Positions 26,079 to 35,764 of a stretch of 61,984 nucleotides of DNA are shown one piece after another (within the stretch, counting starts at the first letter, position 1; every line of letters starts with the position of its first letter). The stretch covers positions 1 through 61,984 of the forward strand of contig JANQLS010000159.1 in the NCBI GenBank assembly GCA_028280485.1, written 5' to 3'. Source of the stretch: Planctomycetota bacterium. Its GTDB lineage: Bacteria > Planctomycetota > UBA8108 > JACQVS01. The position numbers and the translations under genes are program-made. Under the pieces are notes generated by a model. It searched no databases. It saw only the letters and a list, made by a program, of their open reading frames with translations, and was not told the origin of the DNA.

Positions 26079-27497
26079 ATGAATAGATATCTCTTATTTG
26101 TCGCTATTTTGATCGGTTTCTTTTGCCAATCCCTTTCAGCTCAACCTCGCCCGGCCTTAGAAAAACCAAACGTCATCATCTTCTTTCTCGATGACAGCGG
26201 TTACGGCGATTTTAGTTATAACGGTAATCCCACGATTCACACTCCTCACATCGACCGCATGTCTCGAGAAGGAGTCAATTTCACTCAATTCTATGTGAGT
26301 ACCGCTGCTTGCAGTGCCTCCCGTTACGCCTTGTTAACGGGTAGATATCCCCTTCGATCTGGATTGGGATCCTGGGTGATCGGGCCCAGTGCTAAAAGTC
26401 ATATCCATCCTAAAGAAATAACCATCGCCGAAGGATTGAAGGCTGTAGGGTACAAAACGGGAATGTTCGGTAAGTGGCATCTCGGTAATCCGAATAAGAA
26501 AAACAATATGAGTACAGAGGCCTTACCCTTAGCTCATGGTTTTGATACCTGGGTGGGAACGAATGTTTCGCATGATTACGGAAACGCAAAATTACTAAAA
26601 AGCGATCCTGAGGGAAACAATCCCGTGAAAGGATATTCTGAGATCGCCAGAAATTTACCCTCAGATAAGAAAGCCTCCACTTCTCTTACGGGGCGATATA
26701 CTCAAGCAGCAGTACAGTTCATCAAAAAGAACAAAAAACAGCCCTTCTTTGCGTACATTCCTCACAACCAACCCCATCTCGCTCTCTTTGCCCATGAAGA
26801 ATTTACTGGGAAATCCAGGCGAGGTTTACTAGGGGATGTCATGGCAGAGATAGATCATTCCGTCGGAGAAGTATTGAAAACTTTGAAGGAAGAGAGCCTC
26901 GATAAAAATACTTTGGTGATATTTACCTCGGATAACGGACCGTGGTTAGTACGAGAAAATAAAAAGCTTCACATCGGGTACGCCTTTCCCTTTCGCGACG
27001 GCAAAGGTTGCGCTTCATGGGAAGGAGGATTTAGGGTGCCTGGAATCTTTTACTGGCCAGGAACGCTTAAGGCGAAGCGTGAACAGGAGCCGGCGAGTAC
27101 TTTAGATCTTTTGCCGACTCTCTTTAAGATTTGTGGTGCTCAGGTACCTAAGGATCGCTCTCTCGACGGCCGAGATATTCGAAGTTTACTTTCAAGTGAT
27201 TTAAAAGGTGAACCCTTGAACGCGCCGTTTAAATTCATTTATTCCTATTCTCGAAATGAACCCGCAGCCATCCGAATGGGGGCGTGGAAGCTTCACATTA
27301 AATTAGGGTCTCAGCTAAGAAACAATTATGGTTTTCAAGCTAGTCGAGATAAGCCCTTACTCTTTCAAGTCGAACAGGACTTAAGAGAAGTTTATGACCG
27401 CGCAAAAGAGGAGCCAGATCGAGTTCAGCAGATGCTCAAAGATTTATTGAAAATCGAAGCGCAAATGAAGGCAGAGGGAACATATTGGAGAAAGTGA
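26079..27497 (+). CDS. Type I sulfatase (CSASR), exported
   Basis: 472 residues, signal peptide to about residue 21. Active site C78-S-A-S-R, with Ala where most members have Pro, an accepted variant of C-x-A/P-x-R. Metal ligands D38-D39, GKWHLG and SDNGPW are present. It is an S1-family sulfatase acting on sulfated glycans. The gene is monocistronic and ends in TGA 12 nt before a REP-VI hairpin. Confidence 0.93.
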   Translation: MNRYLLFVAILIGFFCQSLSAQPRPALEKPNVIIFFLDDSGYGDFSYNGNPTIHTPHIDRMSREGVNFTQFYVSTAACSASRYALLTGRYPLRSGLGSWVIGPSAKSHIHPKEITIAEGLKAVGYKTGMFGKWHLGNPNKKNNMSTEALPLAHGFDTWVGTNVSHDYGNAKLLKSDPEGNNPVKGYSEIARNLPSDKKASTSLTGRYTQAAVQFIKKNKKQPFFAYIPHNQPHLALFAHEEFTGKSRRGLLGDVMAEIDHSVGEVLKTLKEESLDKNTLVIFTSDNGPWLVRENKKLHIGYAFPFRDGKGCASWEGGFRVPGIFYWPGTLKAKREQEPASTLDLLPTLFKICGAQVPKDRSLDGRDIRSLLSSDLKGEPLNAPFKFIYSYSRNEPAAIRMGAWKLHIKLGSQLRNNYGFQASRDKPLLFQVEQDLREVYDRAKEEPDRVQQMLKDLLKIEAQMKAEGTYWRK

Positions 27498-27508
27498 ACC
27501 GATCCATC

Positions 27509-27532
27509 GTAGCCGAAGACGCAAGTCTTTGG
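27509..27532 (+). repeat. REP-VI solo hairpin
   Basis: GTAG foot, then CCGAAGAC-GCAA-GTCTTTGG (8-bp stem, one wobble). Only one copy is seen, but it has the same GTAG-plus-hairpin design as the other families. It lies between the convergent genes 26079-27497 and 27539-28228, where it could also act as a weak terminator. Confidence 0.55.
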
Positions 27533-27538
27533 GGAGGA

Positions 27539-28228
27539 TTACTCAATTGAAATTTCGACTTCGATATCACCCTGATTTTCTTTCGGATCGGGATCGAAGC
27601 AAAACAATCTTAATGATCCCGAATTGAGAGCCGTAAATTGAATTTTTTCTGAAGATATCAAATACTGATCTTTATCGATGGAGGCTCTCAATGACATCCA
27701 GGTGAGAGGAAAACGATCTGCCGTATGTCGTGATTTGGGCTGGGCGGGATAGCCCTTCCAGTCACAAAATTGTTTCGCCTTACTTCCTCCTCCCGACCAT
27801 TTGCCTTTGATCGGTCGTATAGTAATACGGTCTCCTCTTCGAACTGGAGTTACCTTAAGAGGGTTGGGAATTCCATGGTTGGCGGGAACCTTTATCTTTA
27901 TCATTTTTTTAATGGGCGGAGATGGATCCCCACCCTTCTTCACTTGCTCGATCTCCTTGTTGATCAAGTTTGCCAATTCTAAATTTTCTGATTTAAGAGC
28001 CTCTTTCATCGATGCCTTTAAATCATCTAAATATCGTTTTTTGGCTAATTGGATACCGATCTTGTAGTGTTCATCTAATTTTTTAAGTTCGCGAGCGTAA
28101 TTCTTTTTTGCTGTGAGGGAATGAGGAACTTTTAGTTCTTTGGAGTTATCACTTTTTTCAATTTTTCCGATACTCATAGGGATCAAGATCAGAAGTGCCA
28201 GTGATGAGGAATAAAATAGAGTGTTCAT
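27539..28228 (-). CDS. Exported hypothetical protein with helical N-terminal half
   Basis: 229 residues with a signal peptide (to about residue 21). Residues about 40-95 form an amphipathic, Lys/Leu/Tyr-rich helical region (YARELKKLDEHYKIGIQLA, ALKSENLELANLINKEIE), a pattern common in secreted planctomycete proteins. The C-terminal half is beta-rich with Trp (KGKWSGGGSKAKQFCDW). No catalytic motif recognised. Confidence 0.7.
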   Translation of the reverse strand: MNTLFYSSSLALLILIPMSIGKIEKSDNSKELKVPHSLTAKKNYARELKKLDEHYKIGIQLAKKRYLDDLKASMKEALKSENLELANLINKEIEQVKKGGDPSPPIKKMIKIKVPANHGIPNPLKVTPVRRGDRITIRPIKGKWSGGGSKAKQFCDWKGYPAQPKSRHTADRFPLTWMSLRASIDKDQYLISSEKIQFTALNSGSLRLFCFDPDPKENQGDIEVEISIE

Positions 28229-28391
28229 AAATAGAAGGCTCGGAATGATTTGTTGGTTAAAGGGTGAATGAATACGCTTATAGCCCTATAAACCAAAGGG
28301 ACAGAAATTTATGATATCCTATACAAAATTTCTCCACTCTTAAAAAATGGGGTCACCTGTATATTACCGAATGATTATGGTTTCTGATTCA

Positions 28392-29201
28392 ATGAAGCAA
28401 CGTCTTTGGATACTTCCCTTATTCGTCCTATTCTTCTCCTCTTGTCAGTCTCGAGCACCCTTAACCGTCGCAGCGGTGAGTTGTGAAAGTCGTATCCGAG
28501 AAGTTGAATTTAATTTATCTCGAATTGAATACTGGGCCAAAGAAGCCGCAAATGCTGATGCAGATTTAGTCCTTTTTCCTGAAAGTGGTATTCAAGCTTG
28601 GTGGCAGAGTCGAGAGAATCGTCAATTTGCTGAATCACTAACGGGGCCTTCTATTCAACGATTGACCCTGCTTGCAGGTGAATTAGATCTGATTCTTGCA
28701 GTTGGAATGACGGAGTTAGCCGGAAATAAAGCATTCCTCACTCATGTCTTGCTCGATGGGGGTGGTGTCATCGGTACCCACCGAAAAAGTTCTTTAGCCG
28801 GAGGAGAAAACGGGGAAGGGCGAGTTTGGGATCAAGGAAACGATGCGAATGTTTTTGAAATTAAAGGGAAGAAGGTTGGGATTGCGATTTGTTTTGAATC
28901 CGTTCACCCCGAAACTTGCCGAGCCTAAACCGACAATGGAGCAGAAATTATTCTGGCACCTTACGCTAATGGAACAAATCCAAAAGAAATCCGCGACCCT
29001 AAGCGGGAAAAGCGTCCTTATATCTGGAAGCGAGTAGAAGAGAATCAAGTTTGGTACGTCGCCTGTGATGCCACTCCCCGCAACAAAGACCGAACATTAC
29101 GCCCTGGGGCCGCTTATATCATCAACCCGAAGGGGGAGTTGGTAGCGTGTACTCCGGAGGATGGGCCAGGAGAAGGGATGGTTGTTTATACGATTCCTTA
29201 A
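28392..29201 (+). pseudogene. Nitrilase-family (carbon-nitrogen hydrolase) lipoprotein, interrupted by in-frame TAA
   Basis: From ATG 28392 the protein has a lipoprotein signal (FFSSC18) and a nitrilase fold with all three catalytic residues: E64 (LFPESG), K132 (THRKSS) and C167 (AICFES). An in-frame TAA at 28926-28928 stops it at residue 178. The same frame then continues for 90 codons with unmistakable nitrilase sequence (GAEIILAPYANG, YVACDAT, PGAAYIINPKG) to TAA 29199-29201. One base change would restore a normal 269-residue protein. It is either a recent pseudogene, a sequencing or assembly error, or (unlikely) readthrough. Confidence 0.85.
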
Positions 29202-29228
29202 CTCTGAAATTTATTTTGTGAGAATGTC

Positions 29229-29843
29229 GTGATTCGTAGGAAAAAGAGCCTTCAGAGGAGATTCTTTCTATTTTTGGTTTTCATTGTTTTCTTTCTGGGA
29301 GTTTTTTCTCAAAAATTTTTAAGGGAGCAGTATTGGATTTGGAAATTGGAAAACAAAGATCCGATCATTCAGGAAATTGCACTGAATAAATTAAGTGAAC
29401 TACAAAGTGTGAGAGCCATTCCTAGGATGATGGATGCTCTTGCCCAGAGAATGGGAGAGTGGGATTACAGTATTGCGGAGAGAGTTGAGGGAGACCTCAC
29501 CCTACACAGTTCCGACAACCTTCCGCTGTTAGATTTTTTTGGAGCTAGGGCACGGTTCTCATATGGGAAAAAGGCTTTTGATGAAAGTAGCTTGAAAGCA
29601 TTCAAAGTGAAAAACAACCAAGCTGGAATTCAAATATTGAAAACTTATTTTAACGACCCCATAAAATCTAAAAGACTCATGAGTATCTCAGCCATTTGTG
29701 AATCGATGTCTGAGGCAAAGAAGTTTTTGAAGAAGAGTGAAATGATTCCTCATGGAAGCCACTTTTTTACTATAAGTGAAATAAAGGAACCGTTGAATTT
29801 TTCTGATGTGCCAAATGTTAAGGAGGGGATTTTAGTCGAATGA
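29229..29843 (+). CDS. Membrane-anchored HEAT-like hypothetical protein
   Basis: 204 residues, GTG start. A basic N-terminus precedes one membrane helix (about 12-33); a short helical HEAT-like stretch follows (KDPIIQEIALNKLSELQSVRAIPRMMDAL, described here by its position, about 45-75). No family known. It follows the broken nitrilase by 27 nt and ends 3 nt from the converging gene. Confidence 0.6.
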   Translation: MIRRKKSLQRRFFLFLVFIVFFLGVFSQKFLREQYWIWKLENKDPIIQEIALNKLSELQSVRAIPRMMDALAQRMGEWDYSIAERVEGDLTLHSSDNLPLLDFFGARARFSYGKKAFDESSLKAFKVKNNQAGIQILKTYFNDPIKSKRLMSISAICESMSEAKKFLKKSEMIPHGSHFFTISEIKEPLNFSDVPNVKEGILVE

Positions 29844-29846
29844 ATT

Positions 29847-30713
29847 TTAAAGATTAATTTTGAAAGCTACTTTTTTGAGGCCAACATCACAAACCGCTTC
29901 TTTCCCTAATCTATATATTTCACTCGTGGGTCGAAAAATCGATAATAAGATGACATTTGACTCTTCAAAAAATTCAACCTTCGCCCATTGGTCGAGTAGA
30001 TAACCAACGCTACGCGTAGCTCCATTAACAAAGAGTGAGTAAGTTTCACGAGATAGTTTAGAGAAGGACTGGTGATCATAAGGGACAAGTTCCTTTGGAT
30101 CAATTTTTATTGATCCAACTCGATCTCCGCTATTTCCATCATAAAAGGTCATCTCTGGAATAGCTTTCTTAGAAGTGGAAGAGATAGAGAATAATAAATC
30201 GGAATCGGAAACCCAAAAAAGATCAGGGAAATTGTCTTCTGGAGTTATGAGATCTAATTTATTAAATAGATCTCCTTGAGGTGTAAATAAGTAAGAGGCT
30301 TTTGAAGTGACGGCTGCGTACTTTGGAATGGTTTTTGAACCGATGATGGAAATAGCATAATCAATACCCGTCCAACAATAAAGAATAGAGTCGGTCACAG
30401 AGTAAGAAGCTACTCCTCTTTCCCAGCCAGAAATGGCAATGGTTTCTGCAGAAGCATCCCAAGGTTGGTAGTTTTTAGGATTAAAAAAATGTCCTTCAGT
30501 GGCAAAGCGTTTCAACGGCGGATGAACATCTAAAATAGATTTTTCAGATTGTAAAATATCAATGCTCCAAACTTCTAAGCCCATTCTAATTTCAAAGGGG
30601 TCCTTTAAGCATAGAATTAAGTCATTCGATGGGTTCTTAAATAACAACGATCCATCTGGTTCAGGCTTGGCTGGTATTTCCTGAGGTAAATCAATTTGGG
30701 TTAATGTTGGCAC
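29847..30713 (-). CDS. Hypothetical soluble protein
   Basis: 288 residues, no signal peptide, mostly predicted beta strands with repeated short W/G/S-containing segments that could form a beta-propeller-like fold. No recognised motif. It converges with 29229-29843 (3-nt gap). AT-rich codons, like its neighbours at 30766-32917, suggest that this stretch is accessory. Confidence 0.55.
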   Translation of the reverse strand: MPTLTQIDLPQEIPAKPEPDGSLLFKNPSNDLILCLKDPFEIRMGLEVWSIDILQSEKSILDVHPPLKRFATEGHFFNPKNYQPWDASAETIAISGWERGVASYSVTDSILYCWTGIDYAISIIGSKTIPKYAAVTSKASYLFTPQGDLFNKLDLITPEDNFPDLFWVSDSDLLFSISSTSKKAIPEMTFYDGNSGDRVGSIKIDPKELVPYDHQSFSKLSRETYSLFVNGATRSVGYLLDQWAKVEFFEESNVILLSIFRPTSEIYRLGKEAVCDVGLKKVAFKINL

Positions 30714-30765
30714 TTTAAATTACTTTCTAAGAGTAGGGTCGTGGTGCACAGAGATAAATACAGCT

Positions 30766-31074
30766 TTACTCTTCAAGGAATATAGTTGTCGGAATTGTTA
30801 TAGGGAGGAGCATTGTATCCAATGTAAAGCTCATGGGTAAATCGAAAGCCACTAAAGTATACAGGACCACTTTTTCACTTGTTGAAATTTCTTGATCTCC
30901 GCGACTCATCCCATCGGTTTCTAAAATAAAAAGATCTCCACCCACTCCTGAGTAGATATACCCCGGCCAATCTGCAGGAGGACCGGTTGCAGTGAGGGTG
31001 ACGATGGTTCCGCAGCCAGGGATGAGTGAAAGTAACAACAAAAGTGATAAAAGTGGAAATGGATTCTTAGTCAT
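30766..31074 (-). CDS. YceK/YidQ-like small lipoprotein
   Basis: 102 residues. Signal peptide with lipobox IPGC (Cys 21), then GTIVTLTATG..., Y-S-G-V-G-G-D near the middle, and FDLPMSFTLDTMLLPITIP at the end; the D-L-P-x-S...D-T-x-L-L-P pattern is characteristic of the YceK/YidQ (DUF1375) outer-membrane lipoproteins. Function unknown. Confidence 0.8.
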   Translation of the reverse strand: MTKNPFPLLSLLLLLSLIPGCGTIVTLTATGPPADWPGYIYSGVGGDLFILETDGMSRGDQEISTSEKVVLYTLVAFDLPMSFTLDTMLLPITIPTTIFLEE

Positions 31075-31130
31075 TAATTATTAAATGATAGATTCAATTC
31101 AAAATGAATATTGATACTCATGAGATCCAA

Positions 31131-32417
31131 TTAAGTTTGCTGGTAGTTTGTCGCTCCAATTTTACAGTTTGAGCAAAGGAAGATATAAAAAATCCCTTCC
31201 GCATAATCCTCGATATCTTCATTGGAAATTTGTCCGATGAAGACCATCGTCTCGCTGCATTTAGGGCAACAGGGGAAAGCTTCATCCTGAATCCAACCCG
31301 GGAGGCCACCAATCTGAGTCTTTGTCAATTCAACTAACCAATTACTTGCAGTATAAGGTAATCGTGGTGATGGATTCAGTTTCATCTGAGTTTTAGGATA
31401 CCTTTCCCAATCATCCGCATCATCGGGTAAATAATCGGGGCGCTGATTGTGTTGTGACCATTCTGATGAACCCTCTGAATTTAAATTACAATATACAGTT
31501 TCGTAGCAAGTACAAATTTGACACGTTGTAATTTCGACCTTTTTGAATCCTAACTCCCAGGTGATTGGATTCAATTTTTCGAGGGGGAGATTCATTAGTG
31601 TGACTAATTTTTGATTACACCAGGGGCAGTCATCAGGTTGATCTTCAAATAAGGTGATTGAATCTTCGGAATCGGTGTCTGTACGTTTCAGTCCGTAGCA
31701 AGGTTCTAAGAATAATTTTCGGGAAGATTCTTCTGTATGTACCCACCCGGCAGACTTAGAGAAATTATGAGGCTCAATGTAGAACTCTGAGCTCCAGCTT
31801 GGAGGATTCTCCCGCCATTCTCGAAATAATTGAACGATCTCCTTTCCGCCTATCCACGCTAAGGCGGGTAACATGCTATTAAGTGAAAGAGACGAGGGAT
31901 CCGATGATTTGAGCAATTGAATGATGGCTTCTCGAACCTCAGGTGTTGCATTTCGAAAGATGATGTCTGGGTAGAATTCTTCCTTCTCAATTAGGCTTAA
32001 TTGTATTTCTGTTAGCTCTGCGTTTGTAAAAGCTGCTAATTCTCCAGCAAGGTCTTCGGCATCCTCAGCCCCAGATTTTATTAATTCGTTTATATACTTT
32101 GAATACTCGTCTAATTGCTCGGGGCTTAATTCGCTGTAAATCTGTTCTTTGGTTTGAGGATAAGGGACATATTCGAACAACGGATCAAATTTGGGGGGAT
32201 TCGCTAAGAGTTTAAGAATTTCAACCCGATCGGTGATTCCTGCAAATCGATCGACTTTCTTTTTGTTCTTTTTGAGGTCAGCCTCACGAGCTTCAGATTC
32301 TTTCTTATTCTTGCAAGGCATACACCGGCCGCCGGTATCTGAGGCCGTAGATCTTAAGATCAAATTTTCACAACCAGGCTCTGAACAAATAACTTTTTCT
32401 TCCAAGATCCTCTCCAA
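31131..32417 (-). CDS. DUF1963-like (YwqG-type) protein with zinc-binding cysteine pairs
   Basis: 428 residues, cytosolic. The N-terminus has CSEPGC...C-MPC cysteines and a charged helix; the C-terminal 100 residues resemble DUF1963/YwqG domains (IGGLPGWIQDEAFPCC, MVFIGQI, FLCSNCKIGATNYQQT). Several CxxC pairs (CPWC, CQIC, CPKC, CSNC) suggest bound zinc. DUF1963 domains occur in immunity-like proteins of toxin systems. The SUKH-like gene at 32486 is divergent 68 nt away, which fits that context, but no toxin gene is seen. Confidence 0.7.
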   Translation of the reverse strand: MERILEEKVICSEPGCENLILRSTASDTGGRCMPCKNKKESEAREADLKKNKKKVDRFAGITDRVEILKLLANPPKFDPLFEYVPYPQTKEQIYSELSPEQLDEYSKYINELIKSGAEDAEDLAGELAAFTNAELTEIQLSLIEKEEFYPDIIFRNATPEVREAIIQLLKSSDPSSLSLNSMLPALAWIGGKEIVQLFREWRENPPSWSSEFYIEPHNFSKSAGWVHTEESSRKLFLEPCYGLKRTDTDSEDSITLFEDQPDDCPWCNQKLVTLMNLPLEKLNPITWELGFKKVEITTCQICTCYETVYCNLNSEGSSEWSQHNQRPDYLPDDADDWERYPKTQMKLNPSPRLPYTASNWLVELTKTQIGGLPGWIQDEAFPCCPKCSETMVFIGQISNEDIEDYAEGIFYIFLCSNCKIGATNYQQT

Positions 32418-32485
32418 ATTAATAAACTGTTTGAAAGATTGGAAATATACTCTTGTTCTCCTGGGAATCCAATAATCTTATTCCA

Positions 32486-32917
32486 ATGATCCCAATTGAA
32501 ATCATTCAACTTCTCGATCGTCAAAAGGGAGAAACCCATCGAACTCAACCGTTGGAGCACATCAGAGAAAAGTTTGGGCTATTGGGATTAAGTGAAGAGA
32601 GCCCATTGGCTCAATTTTTTTCTCAGCACAAAGTCGGCGGAATACTTTCTCCAAGGAGAGGAGATACTCTCTTAGACATGGATTCCATAGTTGATGCCAC
32701 TTCTTTTGGGCGGGAAGTTTATGAGATCCAAGAGCATTATATCTGTTTAACTTCCGGCGAAGGAGAAGGGTTTTACCTCCTCGATAAAAGGACGGGGGAG
32801 GTCTTTGATGCGGATGTTGCTCAGCTTGACGATTTGGAAGCAGGGAAAATGAAACCACGTTGGTCTGATTTTTTTGACTTAATCTACTGGTATTTAGGAG
32901 GGGATCATCCATCCTGA
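32486..32917 (+). CDS. SMI1/KNR4 (SUKH)-like protein
   Basis: 143 residues from ATG 32486 (an upstream TTG at 32453 would add 11 unlikely residues). SUKH-type features: an aromatic/acidic alpha-beta protein with FYLLDKRTGEVFDAD and a C-terminal WSDFFDLIYWYL helix. SUKH proteins are often immunity proteins against nucleic-acid-targeting toxins. Here it lies head-to-head with the DUF1963-like gene, with no toxin in sight. Family assignment is by pattern only. Confidence 0.6.
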   Translation: MIPIEIIQLLDRQKGETHRTQPLEHIREKFGLLGLSEESPLAQFFSQHKVGGILSPRRGDTLLDMDSIVDATSFGREVYEIQEHYICLTSGEGEGFYLLDKRTGEVFDADVAQLDDLEAGKMKPRWSDFFDLIYWYLGGDHPS

Positions 32918-32974
32918 TTCCGCGAGATCTTTTGTTTACCTTGGCAAAATGTTGTTATGGGAAAGCTTTAACTT

Positions 32975-34765
32975 ATGAACGAACAACGTTCTCAAGAATC
33001 CAACGAAAAAAAGAAACTCACTCCGCAGCAAGAGTACAATAAAATCACGGATACGATCACAGGGGTCAATGTTCGGTGGAGAGATAAGCTTATCTTTGTT
33101 TTTATCTTTCTATTAACACCGTTTATGAGAGAAGCTCAGTCCGATTCTCTCCATCGTTATGACATCATTGTCGATGGGAAGATTACGGATCACGCTGGCA
33201 TCGTCGGCCGTACCACCGATACTGGAGATGAGAAGCACAAGAATGCCTTCGTCCTTAACGGGCTCTATAAGTTTGTTTATGCTGGAGCTGGATTCACCAG
33301 TGCGAACGCTCGAATCAAAGCTCGAATCGCGGTGACGAAGTTGGGAGGCACGGGAGCTGGGATGCTCGTCAACGGTCACTGGTTGGGATTCGATGCTAAA
33401 CCCGATATTCGCATTTTTGGTCAAGGGGAAGCTTTTGGAGGAGGGAATAAAACCTTCGATAAGGCCTCAGATCATATTGCTGAGGGCCAACCCTTCGATA
33501 TGGAGATTGTCCTTAAGGATGGCACTTTATCGTATTCTCTGAATGGCAAAGAAGTCGTTCGAGTTCAAGATTTTCCCATCGCCAGTAAGGCTCAACCTAA
33601 GGAAGCGGGTAAGGCTCATCAATTGAAACTCGTCACGGCCCTGCGTTCGTGGCGAGCTCGAATGGAGATCTTTAGTTACTCTGTGGAGACCGATGGTGAA
33701 CTGATTGAACTTCCCAAATCAAAACGTATCTTTAGAAGCATGGGAGGTCGACCCGGTACTCACACCTACCGTATACCCGCTCTTATAGTTTCTAAGAAGA
33801 ACACGCTTTTAGCTTTTGCTGAAGCCCGTCGAAGCGGGGGACACGACAGTGGGAACATCGATACCGTTGTTCGTCGAAGTAAGGATAACGGTAAAACTTG
33901 GGGGCCCGAAATTATCGTATTTGATGATGGGGATAATGTTGCCGGTAACCCCTGCCCAGTCGTAGATCAGTCCACCGGAAGAATTTGGATTCTACTGACT
34001 TGGAATAATGGCAAGATTCCAGAGCATCAGATTAAGGCGGGTTTCGGGGAAGATTCGCGTCGGGTTTACGTCACTTATTCTGATGATGATGGGAAAACTT
34101 GGGCAAAACCTAAAGAGATCACTCGATCCGTCAAGCGTGAGCATTGGAGTTGGTACGCAACCGGTCCGGGTTCCGCGATTCAATTGACACGGGGAAAATA
34201 TAAAGGGCGTTTAGTCTTTCCTTGTGATCATAAATCATTACCAAAAGGAAGTCCTCAGACCTACCACAGTCATATCGTCTACAGTGACGACCATGGCAAA
34301 ACATGGATGATTGGAGCTATTTCAGACGTGGGGCTCAATGAGTGTGAAGCTGTTGAACTTGAAGATGGAAGTGTGATGCTCAACAGCCGAAATCATGGTA
34401 TCGATTCTTTCTACCGCGGAGTTTCTATTTCCAAAGATGGGGGAGAAACCTTTTCATTTTTTAAGCGTGATTCCCAGTTATTAGAGCCCCGATGCCAAGC
34501 TTCGATTCGTCGTTACCGCTGGAAATCAAAGGATAAGCCCGGAGTGCTTCTCTTCTCCAATCCCGCCAGGAAATGGCGGGAGTTTATGATGCTGAGGATG
34601 AGCTACGATGACGGAAAGACTTGGCCCGATGCCAGAATAATTTATCCTTATACTTCAGCTTACAGTGATATCGCTGTATTAAGTGATGGGCGGATTGCCG
34701 TTCTCTATGAACGAGATAATGCGACACGAATTGATTTAGCCATCTTTTCTAAATTCAAATTTTGA
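32975..34765 (+). CDS. Sialidase-fold (BNR/Asp-box) protein
   Basis: 596 residues. A cytosolic-looking N-terminus is followed by a membrane or signal segment (about 38-52), a jellyroll-like domain (about 60-245), and a six-bladed sialidase propeller from about 250. It shows YRIP (the FRIP-type Arg motif) and at least four Asp-boxes (SKDNGKTW, SDDDGKTW, SDDHGKTW, SYDDGKTW). It is likely an exported exo-sialidase or a related glycosidase. It overlaps the next gene by 4 nt (TTGA), so the two are coupled. Confidence 0.88.
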   Translation: MNEQRSQESNEKKKLTPQQEYNKITDTITGVNVRWRDKLIFVFIFLLTPFMREAQSDSLHRYDIIVDGKITDHAGIVGRTTDTGDEKHKNAFVLNGLYKFVYAGAGFTSANARIKARIAVTKLGGTGAGMLVNGHWLGFDAKPDIRIFGQGEAFGGGNKTFDKASDHIAEGQPFDMEIVLKDGTLSYSLNGKEVVRVQDFPIASKAQPKEAGKAHQLKLVTALRSWRARMEIFSYSVETDGELIELPKSKRIFRSMGGRPGTHTYRIPALIVSKKNTLLAFAEARRSGGHDSGNIDTVVRRSKDNGKTWGPEIIVFDDGDNVAGNPCPVVDQSTGRIWILLTWNNGKIPEHQIKAGFGEDSRRVYVTYSDDDGKTWAKPKEITRSVKREHWSWYATGPGSAIQLTRGKYKGRLVFPCDHKSLPKGSPQTYHSHIVYSDDHGKTWMIGAISDVGLNECEAVELEDGSVMLNSRNHGIDSFYRGVSISKDGGETFSFFKRDSQLLEPRCQASIRRYRWKSKDKPGVLLFSNPARKWREFMMLRMSYDDGKTWPDARIIYPYTSAYSDIAVLSDGRIAVLYERDNATRIDLAIFSKFKF

Positions 34766-35610
34766 TTAACAAGCTGAAAAGTTATCGGATTCAACTCATT
34801 ACCGTAATCTTTGCCATTGCTGCACTAGTAACGGTTATCACTATCTATTTAATTTATGATTCCAAATTAGATGCTTTTCAGTTGAGAAAGGATTTTAGTA
34901 AGGCCGGCATCAATGCTCAAGGATTGATGGAATATAAGCATAAAAAAACAGGAATTCTATTTGTAAAAGTTCCGTCAGGTTCTTTTCTGATGGGAAGCCC
35001 CGAAAGTGAACTCTATCGCCATTCAAACGAGGGGCCTCAAAAAATGATTCATTTAAAATCTTTCTTAGTAGCAAAATACGAAGTCTCTCAAAAAATATGG
35101 AAAAATGTCATGGGATCTAATCCTTCTTTTAACAAAAGAGATCATTTCCCTGTAGAAGGTGTTTCTTGGAATGACAGTAAAAACTTTTGTCGCAAAAGTA
35201 ATCTCAGTTTACCTACTGAAAAACAATGGGAATACTTTTGTCGAGCTGGTACTACTGGGTCCTATTCATTTGGTGAAGATATCACCACAGACCAGGGGAA
35301 TTTTATTGGTTATAAATACAAGGGAGCCCGGTTAAAAACAGTTCGAAATAACACTTTACCTGTGGATAGCTTGGTACCAAATCCTTGGGGGCTTCACCAC
35401 GTTCATGGGAATGTGTGGGAATGGTGTGAGGACAAGCCAAAATCCTATAAGTATCCAAAGGTTAATACTTTTGGAGATAAAAGAACTGGAGCTCGAGGTG
35501 GATCTTATGTTGACCATGCCCCTAAATTGAGGTCGGCAGGTCGATTCTCGATTTATACTAACGGTAAATATAAGAATGTCGGGTTTCGCCCCGTCTACAA
35601 TTTAGATTGA
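34762..35610 (+). CDS. SUMF1/FGE-like protein lacking the catalytic cysteines
   Basis: 282 residues, TTG start overlapping the sialidase stop. One N-terminal membrane helix (about 11-32), then a formylglycine-generating-enzyme fold (VPSGSFLMGS, YEVSQKIW, LPTEKQWEY, GNVWEWCED, RGGSY, NVGFRPV). In true FGEs the RGGSY region continues with two copper-binding Cys; here those positions are D251 and L256, so it should not make formylglycine. More likely a binding or structural member (EgtB/PvdO/SUMF1 superfamily). Paralogue of the gene at 45989. Confidence 0.85.
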   Translation: MINKLKSYRIQLITVIFAIAALVTVITIYLIYDSKLDAFQLRKDFSKAGINAQGLMEYKHKKTGILFVKVPSGSFLMGSPESELYRHSNEGPQKMIHLKSFLVAKYEVSQKIWKNVMGSNPSFNKRDHFPVEGVSWNDSKNFCRKSNLSLPTEKQWEYFCRAGTTGSYSFGEDITTDQGNFIGYKYKGARLKTVRNNTLPVDSLVPNPWGLHHVHGNVWEWCEDKPKSYKYPKVNTFGDKRTGARGGSYVDHAPKLRSAGRFSIYTNGKYKNVGFRPVYNLD

Positions 35611-35764
35611 ATTAACCAAGGCTAATAGCGGAATTCTATTAATTGAATTGGTTTTCAGCGCAGGATTCAATTTATAATTCTCTATTCATGAGTTAGTAAG
35701 ATTCATCTTTTGGGCGATATAACTACTCTAAAAAATCAATTTACTCAAACAAGGAGACGTAGCG

